From: Sarcocystis neurona
Lineage: Eukaryota > Apicomplexa > Conoidasida > Eucoccidiorida > Sarcocystidae
DNA length: 64,000 nucleotides
Reading direction: 5' to 3'
NCBI GenBank assembly: GCA_000727475.1
Contig: KL647296.1
Location: forward strand, 3,041,916 to 3,105,915
The notes under the pieces were generated by a model. That model did no database searches, was not told the origin of the DNA, and saw nothing but the letters and a program-made list of their open reading frames with translations. Shown piece after piece: positions 1-10,514 of this stretch (position 1 is its first letter; each line of letters starts with the position of its first letter). A program made the position numbers and the translations under genes.

Positions 1-1660
1 CACGTCCAGCATGCGCAAACGCTTGTTGCCCCGTTGTCCGGAGAGCGTATCCGCTGCGCGCGCAGTGTGTTTCTTTACCTCAGGCCATATTTTAAGGAAT
101 GAGCACCGCTGCTACGTTTTGTCCCGCGTACTCATTTTCTTCCAGGGTTGAAGAGGAGTTCTTCTAAAAGAGTAGCAACTGTGATTGCAAGTTGCTTTTC
201 CCTTTTCCCTTTCTCACCGCGGGTCAGCGCTTCCGCAGTTTCGGACTCTGCACGTTTTGTCCCGCGTACTCATTTTCTTCCAGGGTTGAAGTGGAGTTCT
301 TCTAAAAGAGTAGCAACTGTGATTGCAAGTTGCTTTTCCCTTTTCCCTTTCTCACCGCGGGTCAGCGCTTCCGCAGTTTCGGACTCTGCGACCACACACG
401 TCATTGACGTTGCTTCTTTTGAAACTCTTTCGTATACAAGTTTGAGAGCGCAATTCCTTCGTGGACACGTGTACTTTAGCTTCGTTTACTGTTTGACTCC
501 CGCTTGCATCGATATTCTTTGTAAACTATGCTTCTTGGATATACGTTCCTTACACGATACTCCCCCTTCTGCTATTCCGCAGGATCTTCTTTTTCTTCGT
601 TGCACGAAAGGGTTTCGTCTTCCCTTTTACCACATACCCTATTTCCCTTTCCACACGTGGGTGTCTACTAGCGGTTCCCAGTCCTCCCTCTGCTCTTCTA
701 CCCTCTTTACCAGCGTTTTCCCCTCCTCGCTTCACTCCCAGTGTAGCACTTCTCCATTTTTTACCGTACGGTTTTTAGCTGCTACTATCCATGTGATCTT
801 CTGCAGAGTTTTCGACGTCATACACTGGGTTCAGTGCCTCCCGCACCCCTCTCCATGTCAGTGACGTTTCCTCCGTGATGGCCTCCTCAACTATATACAC
901 ACTCCGCGGCAGCACGCCTATTTCTGTTGTTTCTGAAACGCACTGCTGTCATTTCTCTACGCCCCTTCGAACTGTAGTGAGCGGCACGAGTCTCGCCCTC
1001 TCTGCCAGTACAGAAGACAGTGAGTGTACTTTTTGTCGGGTGCGCCCAAACATGTTCCCGCGTGTTTCGTGTTTTAACAAGAACAGGGATATTATTAAAA
1101 TCGTCCTTCCTCACACAAAGAGGACTGCTGAAGTCAGGAGATCACACCTGATTCGTTAGCCAGCACAAAACTTCGTTTTTCGTCATATGCCCCCAAGGTT
1201 TCTCCTCTTCTGTCAGTCCGACGGTAGAGGCACCGTCCGATTCGCGACTCGGCGATTTATCACCCTTCGGTCAAAGAATCCACAAAACAACACAAAAAGA
1301 GACGGTCTCTCGCCATAAACGAAACTGAAACACTACCTGCTATAGCTTCCCACCCAACACATAAAAGAACCCCGTTCTTTCACCGGAGAGATTCTCCCGA
1401 ACAAGAACTCCCACTCTTTCTTCCTCTCTCATGAACTGCTACTGTACAGTTAAACTGCCGAGCCCATATGCAATCTTCTAAAGTGCAAGCGTTGTACGTT
1501 GTGGCTGATTCTAGGACAAACAAATTCCTTCGCAGCTTGACGGAAGTATATTGCAAAGAAGTGTGCGTGCCTTCTCTACGCGCAACGAGAAAGTAGGCGT
1601 CCTCCCGCTTCAACCTGGCGCTGACGAATTTACGTAAACTGGACCGTGTAAATGTGTGAG
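1..1660. other. No supported gene; T/C-rich sequence
   Basis: The + strand is pyrimidine-rich. A 238-codon + frame (148-864) is open, but it has no ATG start, is not protein-like in composition, and owes part of its length to the tandem duplication at 114-389. Short antisense frames at 550-735 and 887-1114 have no recognisable domain. It could be intron or UTR of a gene outside the window. Confidence 0.4.
114..389. repeat. 138-bp tandem duplication
   Basis: Two nearly identical head-to-tail copies lie at 114-251 and 252-389. Both begin with acgttttgtcccgcg and end with ggactctgc; one clear difference is aagaggag versus aagtggag. The unit is 46 codons long, so a frame running through it stays open. 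The near identity suggests a recent duplication. Confidence 0.9.
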
Positions 1661-1664
1661 TTTT

Positions 1665-1935
1665 GTATAGATATACGTGTGTGTATAGACAAATAAATAT
1701 ATGTACATATATATATGTAGCACGTATATTTGTGTGTGTGTGTGTGTGTAGGGTGTAGGTGTAAGTGCGTGTGCGTATGCGTGTGCGTTTGAATATATGC
1801 GTACGGTATAGATATTTGTATGCATATGTATATATATAGTTCACATACGTGTGCTGCTGGTGTGCCTCATGTTTTCTGCATGTGTATATGTATACAGGTG
1901 ATTATACACAATCTATATATATATATATATCTTTA
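1665..1935. repeat. TG/TA microsatellite tract
   Basis: Alternating TG, TA and TGTA dinucleotides with an uninterrupted TG run near 1731-1748 and a TA run near 1914-1931. The open frames here (Tyr/Ile/His/Thr only) are translations of the repeat, not genes. Confidence 0.85.
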
Positions 1936-2414
1936 TATGTGAGTGCGATACTGCAACAGCTTGAGCAGACGCCTTACTTTCTATGAACGAGACTAACGTC
2001 TTTGTGATGGAAGAAGTTGCTGTTCCTTCAACACTTTCCTCTACACACGTGTACCTTCATTCCACCTTCACATATCTACGTATATAGAGAGAAACATAAA
2101 TATATAGACTCACGCACAAGTCCACAATGCACTCACATGTACACATACATATGGGTGTATATGTTCGTATGCGTATCTCGACAGACAGCAGCAGGATAGT
2201 GACGAGCAGCACGGCGAAAAGTTAAAAACGGAACGCGAGGAGGAGACGTCGCATCTGGTGCAGCAGAGCAGGCAGCGGGGCCGTGCGAAGGAGACAGAAG
2301 AGAGAAGAAGCAGCTGCTGCTGCACGTTTTTTAGAGTTGGGCAAAAAACCTGCAGTTTCAGCAGCACTGCCGATATACCTGAGGGTGTTCTGTTGCTGCT
2401 GCGGTTTGTCCGCG

Positions 2415-3732
2415 ATGGCATCGGGGGCGGCTCCACCACACGCGGTGGGGCCTGCTGCTGCAGCTGCTGCGTCTTCTCTTGCAGCTACTTCTTCTTCTAT
2501 AGTGTCTCTCTCTGCCCCACGGGCTGATGGTGCGGCTGTTGCTGGGGTGTCGGGCGCGCACAGCTTGAAGCACGCGGCTGCGGCACTTCATGTAGGGGGG
2601 ATGGCCACGACAGCAGGAGCAGCAGCCGGGCCGGTGGCGCGTGCGTTAGCAGCTCCAGGTTTAGCAGCAAGTGGCTCAGGGCTACGTGGAACAACGACGG
2701 CAGCAGCGGCGCTGCAGAGTCGACGACCTGCCGCTTTCTTGACTGCTGCCTTTGCAGGGGAAAATGTGTCTCCGTCGATGCTCGATAAGCGCCGTTATCG
2801 ACGACAGCTGTTGCTGCTCAGGCCCCCCGCACGGCCGCTCGCTGCTGCTACTGCTGCCGCGGCAGAACCCACCTCCTTCACGGGCAACAGCAGCAGCAGC
2901 AGCATCTTCGTGAGCCACCACGCCGGTCGCAGCGACAGCACCGGCAGCAGCAATTTCGTCAGCAGCAGCGACACGGCCTCAAGGAGCAGCAGCAGTAAAA
3001 CGACAGTGAGCAGCAGTTTCGAGGAAGGAGGGGGCAGCAGGAGAGTAGGAGAACTTGATTCTGGCAGGAGCGCTGTTGGCCCTCTTGCCGAAGAAAGTTC
3101 TGCTGCTGCGAAGAATCGAAGCCCTGCTGCTGCTGCTGCAGCAAGTCGGACGGCGCCCGGACCCTACCACAGCGACGTGGACGAACAGCCGCAGCACAAA
3201 ACGAAGCAGCAGCTGCGTCACGGCGAGGCAGGACGTCAGCAGTTGCAACAGAGTCGAGCAGAGCGGTCGACGCACAGTACAGCTGAGCTGCAGCAGCAGC
3301 ACGTCCAGCAGGCTCGGCAGCCGCAGCTGGAGCAGCAAGACCCGCACCAACAGCGACAGCAGGAGGAGAGTCAACCTGGAGGGTCCCCTCCATCCGTTTT
3401 GCAGCAGGCTTCCGCAGACAGACTACCGTCTGCCCTCGCCGACGCAACCAGCAGCACCAGCACCGGCAGCAGTAGCAGCAGCAGCAACGACACCTTCGGC
3501 CGGCGCAGGAGTGCCGCGGAGGGGAGAGATGCAGCAGAACCGGACGCGAGACGAGGAGAAGCAGCAGAATCACACGGCGTCGAGGCATGGGCAGGCGTTG
3601 AAGAAGCAGCACCAGCGACAAACGGCAGAGGGGGTGGGGGTGGGAAACGAGCGGCAGAAGAAGGAGCGGGAGAAGAGAGCGACGGTCAGGACCGAAGAAG
3701 GCGGAAACTGCTACGCACGGCAAAGAGAGCAG
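2415..3732 (+). CDS. Exon of an Ala/Ser/Gln-rich protein, function unknown
   Basis: A long open + frame runs from about 2283. The first in-frame ATG in a good context (cgcgATGGca) is at 2415, and a candidate donor AG|GTAAAA ends the exon at 3732. The roughly 440 residues begin Ala-rich, become Ser-rich (about 2890-3010), then Gln-rich with Arg and Glu (about 3180-3370), then Ser/Ala-rich, ending in a basic stretch. The CAG/GCA/AGC runs read as Gln, Ala and Ser on this strand, as expected of Eimeria coding exons. No catalytic motif or known domain is visible. The downstream exon is not identified; beyond 3740 the CTG runs suggest opposite-strand coding. The start could instead be a splice acceptor upstream of 2415. 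Confidence 0.5.
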
Positions 3733-3968
3733 GTAAAACGTGCTGCAGGTGTTGCTGCAGCTGCTCCTGCTCGACTACCTCTTGTTGCTGCCGGTGTTGG
3801 TGCCGCCACTGCTGCTGCTGCCGCCCCTCTCCTGAAGCTCCTGTTTTTGCTGGTGGTGCTGTTGCAGTTGCTGTTGTTGCTCCTGCGGTGGGGACCCGCT
3901 GCTGGTACGCCGACTTCCTGCTGCTGCTGCGTGACTCCTCTGATGTGCTTCTGTAGCGGCTGCTGCTG

Positions 3969-4265
3969 CTACGTTGGGTCCCTGCTGCTGCTGCTGCTGC
4001 ACGACTCCTCCACCGTCTTCTGTAGTGGCTGCTGCCGCTGCTGTACGCGAGTCCACGCTGCTGGGCCTGCTGGTGGTGGTGGTTGACAAGGTGCGCGCTG
4101 CTGCTGTTTCTGGTGGCCCTGCGGTTGCTGTGGCGCTGTTGTTGCTGCTGCTGCAGCACGCCAAGGATTTCTGCTGGGAAAAGACGAGTTGGCTGCGCGG
4201 TGCCGCAGCAACGCCCGTGCCTTGCGGTCCAAGCTTTCCTCTGACGTGAACTGCGGTACGCCCAT
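3969..4265 (-). CDS. Possible exon, Gln/Ala/Pro-rich protein
   Basis: On the minus strand an ATG at 4265 opens a 98-codon frame. Its first 35 residues are low in repeats and protein-like (MGVPQFTSEES, then basic RKARALLRHR). It then turns into Ala, Gln and Pro runs and ends in a Ser run. The + strand here is CTG-rich, so the minus strand carries the CAG runs typical of coding exons in this genome. Two other minus frames overlap at 3686-4164 and are also open and Gln- or Ser-rich, so the frame beyond about 4150 is unresolved. It would be convergent with the + exon at 2415-3732. Function unknown. Confidence 0.35.
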   Translation of the reverse strand: MGVPQFTSEESLDRKARALLRHRAANSSFPSRNPWRAAAAATTAPQQPQGHQKQQQRAPCQPPPPAGPAAWTRVQQRQQPLQKTVEESCSSSSSRDPT

Positions 4266-4409
4266 CTCCTGCTACAAGCAGCAGTTTGTCTCTTTATCTC
4301 TCCGCTTCAATATTTGTAGATTGGCAAGTGCTGCATTTGTACGAATTTCCACATCTTATACGTATTCAGCAACAGAGACAGAGACACAGATCTCCTCATC
4401 CACATTTGT

Positions 4410-4417
4410 ACAACCTC

Positions 4418-4454
<37 letters not shown>

Positions 4455-4720
4455 CGTGGTGCATGCATGCGCACGTGTATATGTATATATATCAATGTGT
4501 GTGTGTGTATATATGTGTGGGTGACTAATATAGCTGTCCGTATGTGTTTGTGTAGACACGAAGCGATATTCTTTGCTATTGTTCGTTTCTACACGCTGGT
4601 GGTGACAAGTCCCTCTACCTATACATGTATATATGTATATGTGGTTATACATTCGTATGCATGCATATATATATGTGCACGTGTATGTGTATATATGTAA
4701 AGGGAGAAAGCGAGAGAGAC
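4410..4720. repeat. TA/TG microsatellite tract
   Basis: A perfect TA run near 4422-4450 followed by interrupted TATG/TG repeats to about 4700. All ORFs here translate simple repeat. Confidence 0.85.
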
Positions 4721-6394
4721 AACGGATTCGCATATGTAGAGAGAAGGGCAGATGTAAAGGCAGAGGTGCGTATAGAGTAATATAATAGACGAGTAGGTAC
4801 ATAGATATTCTTGCGTCCCTACGTGCGTATATAGTGTTCCTCAAGTTGGTGTAGAACTACATACGTACGTGTGAGAAGACAGAGACGTACATAGAGATAG
4901 GAAGGGCATATACGTGCAGAACACGTGAAGGCGAATTTACGGAAAGTAGAGAAAGTGGCCCCGCACGGAGAGGCGTTCGTATTATAGACGGACGCGTTAA
5001 GATAGATTGATCCTGGTGTGTATAGTGGTGCATGCATCGGAGGGGGGGGGTCGCCGTATCGCCCAGAGATAGAGAGAGCGAAAGGGGGGAAAACACAGAC
5101 ACACACGGGGGTCTATATCTGCATAGCTTTTTTTAAGGAAATTCTGATGCAGGAATTTCAAAGAAATCGACGGGGGCGTGGCTGCATGCCTGCGGATAAG
5201 TGTGTGTGGATCGGTGTGCTTGCGCAAACCTGTGCACGTGTGTTGGCGCCTATATGTAGACACGTGTTTGTGCCCACGTATATGTGTCTACATCTTCATA
5301 CACGCATACACATACATATATATGCATGTGTGTGTGTGTGTCTATACCTTCGCACATACACGTATGTTGATCTGAGCGTGTCTATCCGTATATGTATATA
5401 TGTGTAATATAGGGAGAGTAGGGTTCAAAGAGCATTCATACGAATATACGAGTACATATATTAAACGCCTGAAGGTATGTAGACATCTTTTGTGCTTCTG
5501 TCTCATATTTCGTCTAAACTTCAGAAGCGTCAAAGAATCTCCATCCAAAGAATCTTCATCCGCCCCCATTTCTGTTTATATATATTCGTCTGTCTTACTT
5601 GGCTGGCCCTCGTCGCGTGCAGGTCCTGATATGTGTACGTGTGGCTCAAAATTTGCTGCTGTGTGTATCGCCATGTACGTACAGAAACATATACATATGT
5701 GTATCTTGAGGGCCGTCGCGCACAGGGTGTAAATATATAATAATATAAATGTATATATTCGTTGTGCATGCGCGTGTCTGCAGGCACATAGAGATGGGCA
5801 GAAGAAGTATTCTGCTGCTTTGTTGCTGTGCTGTGCGTGAACACAGAGACCACCAGATGTGTGTGGTGCCGCAGCAGGCTACAAGCCTCTCCTGTTCGGG
5901 AGACGAGATTCCTGCAGCTGCTGCTCTTCTTTTTCTGTTCGCTGCTTTCTTTTATCTTCTGAGCATATTTGTGTGTGTACTGACACGCACAGACAAACTT
6001 TATATACATATATGTATATGTATTCGTAGACTTTTTTGTAGACGTATCCTAAAGTAATGCACCCTAGTATGCGTGTGTATATATATCTAATACTGCTGTT
6101 GAATTTATTTACTTTTTCCTCCTAGCTATGCGTATAAAACTTATATATATTTCGTAGGCTTCTTTGTAGCCGCATCTTGAGTCATGCACGCAGACCCATA
6201 TATGTATATATATGTATATCTGGGAATGGTGGCTTGTATTCTTCTGGCTTCCCTCAGTTCCTCTCATCGTCGAGAAGAACTGCAGCGGGGGCCTTCTCAT
6301 TTTCCCCCCCCAGTCCACCTTCGGACCCGTTCAAAGCCACGACAGCCTTATCGTACGTCTTGCCGCTGTTGCTGCTGTTGCTGCTGCCGCTGTT
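4721..6394. other. No supported gene
   Basis: Scattered TA/TG microsatellite (about 5280-5410 and 5990-6220) and a run of nine G at 5042-5050. Several 75-160 codon frames exist on both strands, but none has a recognisable domain, balanced composition or paired splice sites. Confidence 0.4.
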
Positions 6395-6675
6395 GCTGCC
6401 TGCTGCTATTGCTGCCTGCTGCTATTGCTGCCTGCTGCTATTGCCGCCTGCTACCACTGCTGCCTGCTGCTACTGCTGCTTGCTGCTATTGCTGCTTGCT
6501 GCTATTGCTGCTTGCTGCTATTGCTGCTTGCTGCTATTGCTGCTTGCTGCTCCTGCTGCTTGCTGCTATTGCTGCTTGCTGCTCCTGCTGCTTGCTGCTA
6601 TTGCTGCTTGCTGCTCCTGCTGCTTGCTGCTATTGCTGCTTGCTGCTCCTGCTGCTGTTGCTGCCTGCTGCTGTT
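6395..6675. repeat. 16-bp minisatellite (gctgcYtgctgctatt), about 17 units
   Basis: Units of 16 bp, gctgcctgctgctatt or gctgcttgctgctatt with some tcct variants, run head to tail. Because 16 is not a multiple of 3, three units make a 48-bp cycle. All three frames of a strand therefore translate to the same 16-residue peptide repeat in different registers. On + this is a Leu/Cys/Ala/Ile peptide; on minus it is Gln/Ala/Ser-rich. Confidence 0.85.
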
Positions 6676-7950
6676 GCGCTAATCCGCGTCTGCTGCGGTT
6701 TTTCTTCTCTCTCTTTCCTGCTGCTGCTATCTCACCTGCCTCCTGCTGCTGCCCCCACCAACTGCTGCTGCTGCTTTTCGCTCTCTCTCTCTCCTGCGGT
6801 GCTGCTGGTCCGTTTCCTGCCACGGTACACATCGTCGTCTGCTGCTGCCGTTGCTTCTGTATTCTGCTGCTCTCTGACTCCCCTGCTGCTGCTGCTCTCA
6901 TCAAAGTGTGCTGCTGCCGTTGCTTTCCTTCGTCTTCCTACTGCTGCAGATATGGCCTTTTGCTCCTGGTGCTGCTGCTACTCCTCCGTTATCTGCCTGC
7001 GGGCTTCTTCTGTGCGACCGCTGCGACGGCTCACTCCTCCCTCTGCTGCTGTTGCCTTCTGCTGCTGCTATTTCTCGTCCTTCCTGCTTCTCGTCTATGA
7101 CTGCTGCGACGTCCCCTGCTCCGAAATGGCTTCTGCGGTGCCAGTTTCCTTTCCTGCTGTGACTGCTGCTGCTCTTCTGTTCCTTGCTGCTGGTGCGGGT
7201 ATTTCTCTCTGTCTCTTGCTGCTACTGACTTTATTTCTGCTGCCCGGCTCTCACTCCTCTCTTCTGCTGCACGTTCTCTCGTTGCTGCTGCTGCCGTTGC
7301 CGCTGCTGCCGTCCCACTTCTCTGCTGTTGCTGCTGCTCTCTTCTTAGCTGCTGCTCCTCTCTACTTTTTGTTTGCTGCGGATGCGCTTCTCCGCGCGTG
7401 TCGCTGCTGCTCCTCATCTCTTTTGGCTGTTACTATCCTACTGCGCTATCTCTGCATATACCCCTCTCGCCTGCTGTTGTGCGGTATTTCTTTTTACCCC
7501 TGTCCCTGCTTTCGTTATCTTGTGTGTCTGTGCCTCGCTGTCTGTCTTCTTTGCTGCTGGTGCCGTTCTCGTGTGCTGCTGCTTGATTCTTCCTCCTGCA
7601 CGTCGTCTTCGATTTTGCTGCTGCTGCGGCTCTTGCACATCCCCCGGCGGTTGTTGGCTTGTAGTGAAACTGTCTTTCTCTTCCTCTTCGTCTGATGCTG
7701 CTACTCCTGCTGCTCCTCTTGCCTTCCATGCTGCTAGCGCCGCTGCTTCTCCTGCTGCTGGCGCGTGTGTGGCCGCATCTTGTGTTGCTGATGCGACTCC
7801 TGCTTGGCGTCTTGCAGCGGCTGATGGTCGTCGACTGTGAAGAAGATAAACTTTTGTTTGAAGTAGGGCTCAGTCCCTCGCCTGCGCGCGTGTCCAAGCG
7901 TAAGCCGGTTCTTTCTTCGTGCGGCTGCAGGGAGAGGAAAAAGATACTGC
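6676..7950 (-). CDS. Probable CAG-rich coding region on minus strand, frame unresolved
   Basis: The + strand has dense CTG/CTGCTG runs, so the minus strand has CAG runs, the coding orientation seen elsewhere here. Minus frames at 7031-7417 (Gln/Arg/Glu/Ala), 7433-8086 (Ser/Arg) and 7438-7638 (Gln/Lys/Thr) are all open and hydrophilic, and a further Gln/Ser frame covers 6566-6904. One frame near 7640-7700 has an acidic stretch DEEEERDSF followed by QQPPGDVQEP, the most protein-like segment. Exon borders could not be fixed. The 503-codon + frame at 6184-7695 is Cys/Leu-rich and is judged the antisense shadow. Function unknown. Confidence 0.35.
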
Positions 7951-7951
7951 A

Positions 7952-8038
7952 GAGCAGCGGCGGAGGTAGCGCACAGCAGGCGCAGCGGCGGAGATAGCGC
8001 AGCAGCAGGCGCAGCGGCGGAGATAGCGCAGCAGCAGG
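7952..8038. repeat. 29-bp tandem repeat, three units
   Basis: Units at 7952-7980, 7981-8009 and 8010-8038. The last two are identical (cgcagcggcggagatagcgc then agcagcagg); the first is diverged. The 29-bp period shifts the reading frame at each unit. Confidence 0.85.
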
Positions 8039-8252
8039 CGCAGCAGCTGTACCGCAGCAGCTGCAGCAGCAACAACCGCAGCACATCCTAGAGACAGTAG
8101 GAGCTCAGCCACAGCAGCAGCAGCAGAGAGAGAACAGCAGCGACAAAAGCAGAAGAGAGCTGCAGCAGCGACAACAGACACACAGCAGCTCCAGACGGAC
8201 ATACTGCAGAGAACGACAGCGCAGGAAGCACACCAGCAGCAGCAGCGCATAG
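7998..8252 (+). CDS. Possible exon, Gln/Ser-rich peptide
   Basis: The + strand switches to CAG runs here. One frame is open from just after a stop at 7995-7997 to TAG at 8250-8252. It is Gln-rich, then Arg/Ser-rich and ends in a Ser run. There is no ATG near its start, so it would need an upstream exon. Two other + frames are also largely open and Ala- or Gln-rich, so the frame is tentative. No domain recognised. Confidence 0.25.
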   Translation, partial: RSSRRSGGDSAAAGAAAVPQQLQQQQPQHILETVGAQPQQQQQRENSSDKSRRELQQRQQTHSSSRRTYCRERQRRKHTSSSSA

Positions 8253-8360
8253 CGTCGGCGTTGCATGGCGGTAGGAGCTTCCGCAGAGATGAGTAACGGC
8301 AGCTGGTACGTCCGAGTGCTGCAGAGGCAGCCGGAAGAGGCAGTGCCGCACTGCAGTACT

Positions 8361-8387
8361 ATAAATATATATATATATATATATATG
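8361..8387. repeat. TA microsatellite
   Basis: Run of alternating TA bases separating the CAG-rich block from a short AT-richer stretch (8390-8650) with no supported gene. Confidence 0.85.
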
Positions 8388-8775
8388 GATGTATGCTCGC
8401 TATATGGAAAGATATAGGCACATACCTAGTGTAGCCATATACAACCCGCATATAGGCGCGTGCGCACATGGCTATTCACGTAAATATAACCCCGCACCCA
8501 GACATCAATGCAGTCACCCATATAGTGTCATTTTTCATATCAATTTCACCTTCTTGACGCACGCCAATATTCAACCATATAATTTCTTCTGTTGTGTACA
8601 CATATAAATATGTGTATGTGTACTCAACTTACGTATACGTAGCCACGAGTACGACTACACGTAGAACCGGATGCATTGGTACTGCAGGCGACTCTGCTTT
8701 CTGGCTTTCTCTTTCTCTGCAGCAAGCTTCTGTCGTTGTTTGCTTTCTTCCTTCCTTCTGCTGTTTACCTTCCCG

Positions 8776-9135
8776 TCATATGTGTGGCGCCTGCAGCGCG
8801 AGTTCTCCTTCCACGTCGCAGCTGCTCAGAAGAGATATCTGCGTCTGTGTGGCCCACCTGCTCAAGTGTGCGTGCCGCGGTTTCTGCTGTGTTGCTGTCG
8901 ACCAGGCCATCGTCCTGTCTTCCGCTGCTGGGGAGGGCGGGATTCTCTTTCCTTTGAACTGCTCGGCGTTTATGAGTGGGTCCGTGCCTGTGCGTATGCG
9001 GGTGTCTCGATTCTTCTTGCTTTTGCTGCTGCATCGGTTTCTGCCTGCGCTGCTGCTGCTGCTCCTCCTCCTCCTCGCGCGTGCAGACACAGAGATGCTT
9101 GTTGCTCCCTGCAGCGCGTACGCTTTGAAAAACAC
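8776..9135 (-). CDS. Possible exon, basic Ser/Arg-rich protein
   Basis: A 119-codon minus frame starts near 9135 and ends at 8776. It begins MFFKAYALQGATSIS, has an Arg run and Ser run, then a mixed-composition stretch (RIRTGTDPLINAEQFKGKRI) before its end. Amino-acid use is balanced, unlike the overlapping Leu/Cys-rich + frames at 8594-9174. The CTG orientation of + also favours minus coding. A second minus frame (8970-9479) overlaps and translates the 41-bp repeat. No family recognised; exon limits uncertain. Confidence 0.35.
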   Translation of the reverse strand: MFFKAYALQGATSISVSARARRRRSSSSSAGRNRCSSKSKKNRDTRIRTGTDPLINAEQFKGKRIPPSPAAEDRTMAWSTATQQKPRHAHLSRWATQTQISLLSSCDVEGELALQAPHI

Positions 9136-9375
9136 CAGGTAAACAGCAAGAACGTCCCTACTATTTGTCGATAGATCTCGGAGACAGCAGGAGCTTTTTC
9201 GTTTTGATGGTGTGTCTCAGTAGGCAGCAGAAGCTTCTTCTTATTCGTCGGTGTGTCTCGGTAAACAGCAAAAACTCCTTTTTGCTTGTCGATGCGTCTC
9301 AGTAGGCAGCAGAAGCTTCTTCTTATTCGTCGATGTGTCTCGGAAGGCAGGGAAGACTTCTTCATTTGTGTCTCT
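9136..9375. repeat. 41-bp tandem repeat, about 5-6 units
   Basis: Units share gtcgRtgYgtctcRgtaRRc, agcaRaaRct and a T-rich tail. Clear unit starts are at 9206, 9247, 9288 and 9329, spaced by exactly 41 bp. The units at 9136-9205 and after 9329 are diverged. The 41-bp period is not a multiple of 3. Confidence 0.8.
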
Positions 9376-9548
9376 GTCCCTCGCGCACGAAGTTCAGAAA
9401 GTTGAGGGGAAGCACGCAGGAAGAGTACATGCTGCTTACTCCCACGGGGACATACATACTCAAGCAAGTAGTAGTACATCCCTACACACGTTCACCTGCA
9501 GCTCCGCTGAGACGGAGGCAGTCCTCGTAGAAGTGCAGCTAACAAGGA

Positions 9549-10019
9549 TTGCTGTCTCGGCAAGGTGCAGCGCCCGAAGAAGCGCTAAGATACATGAGAC
9601 AGCGCTTCTACACGGTCGTCAGGAGACTCACAGCAAATTCGTACTCAGAGAAGGAGAGAGAGAAAGATAGGCGTAGTGCGAGGACATTGAACAAGATGAA
9701 GCTGCTGCCGCTCCTGAAGGAGGAAGAACAGCTGCAGCTGCTGCTGAGAGAAGGGCTGCTGCTGCTGCTGGGAGAAGCGCTGCTGCTGCTGCTGGGAGAA
9801 GCGCTGCTGCTGCTGCTGGGAGAAGCGCTGTTGTTGCTGGTGGTGGAAGTACCGCTGCTGCTGCTGCTGGTGGAAGAACCGCTGCTGGTGCTGCTGGGAG
9901 AACCGCCGTTGGTGGCGGAAGAACGGCTGCTGCTGCTGTTGCTGGCAGAGCCGCTGCTGCTGTTGGTGGTGGAAGAACGGCTGCTGCTGGTGGTGGGTGG
10001 GCTGCTGTGTGGCTGCTGA
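9549..10019 (+). CDS. Repeat-bearing open region, strand ambiguous
   Basis: The + frame 9549-10019 begins with a balanced, basic, helix-like stretch (APEEALRYMRQRFYTVVRR, SEKEREKDRRSARTLNKM). It then enters a 24-bp repeat (ctg x5, gga, gaa, gcg; about 9755-9830) continued by degenerate units, giving LLLLLGEA repeats. A possible acceptor tgcag precedes it near 9570. All three minus frames are also open for 130-165 codons and read the repeat as RFSQQQQQ, SSSASPSS or an Ala/Leu run. The non-repeat N-terminal part supports +; the usual Gln/Ser/Ala use of CAG runs supports minus. I cannot decide. Confidence 0.3.
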   Translation: MLSRQGAAPEEALRYMRQRFYTVVRRLTANSYSEKEREKDRRSARTLNKMKLLPLLKEEEQLQLLLREGLLLLLGEALLLLLGEALLLLLGEALLLLVVEVPLLLLLVEEPLLVLLGEPPLVAEERLLLLLLAEPLLLLVVEERLLLVVGGLLCGC

Positions 10020-10514
10020 GACATGCGAAGTGAGAGAGTAAAACACCAGCTGTGTGTACTGAGCAGCAGCTAAGTGTGATGGCGGACACGGATACATTAA
10101 CAGATATACATATATATATATGTACTTATACATAAGCGCTCGCATGTTGGCGTGTATATATATATATATATTTTGTGCATATGTCGAACATTTGTGATGG
10201 GTGTTTTTGCGTCGTAACAGTGTTGCCGACTTTTACTCTACTTTTCCAGCATGCAGATCACACACCGTCTATCTATTCATCTGCAGATGCTTCTCAAAAA
10301 GTCACACGCCTATGCATACGTGTGGGTGTAGATGTCTCTCGATGTATCCCTAGGTATGTATGTATATATGTATGTACACAGAGAGGAGAGAGACGTCTAC
10401 ATAGGAAGGTATATATTTATATTTGTAGATTTACATATTGCTTGGCCTGCGTTGGGAAAAAAGATTACCTGTATGATAAGAGACACGTAGGACAACAAGA
10501 ACTGCAGCCAGCCC

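Noticed and set aside
148..864. 238-codon + ORF with an internal 46-residue repeat
   Set aside because: No ATG, pyrimidine-biased codons, and length inflated by the 138-bp duplication.
3055..4086. 343-codon + ORF overlapping the 2415-3732 exon
   Set aside because: A frame shadow: it reads the same CAG/CTG runs as Leu and Arg and lacks start and splice logic.
6184..7695. 503-codon + ORF rich in Cys and Leu
   Set aside because: It is the CTG-strand translation of CAG runs and of the 16-bp repeat; composition is not that of a protein, and the antisense frames look coding.
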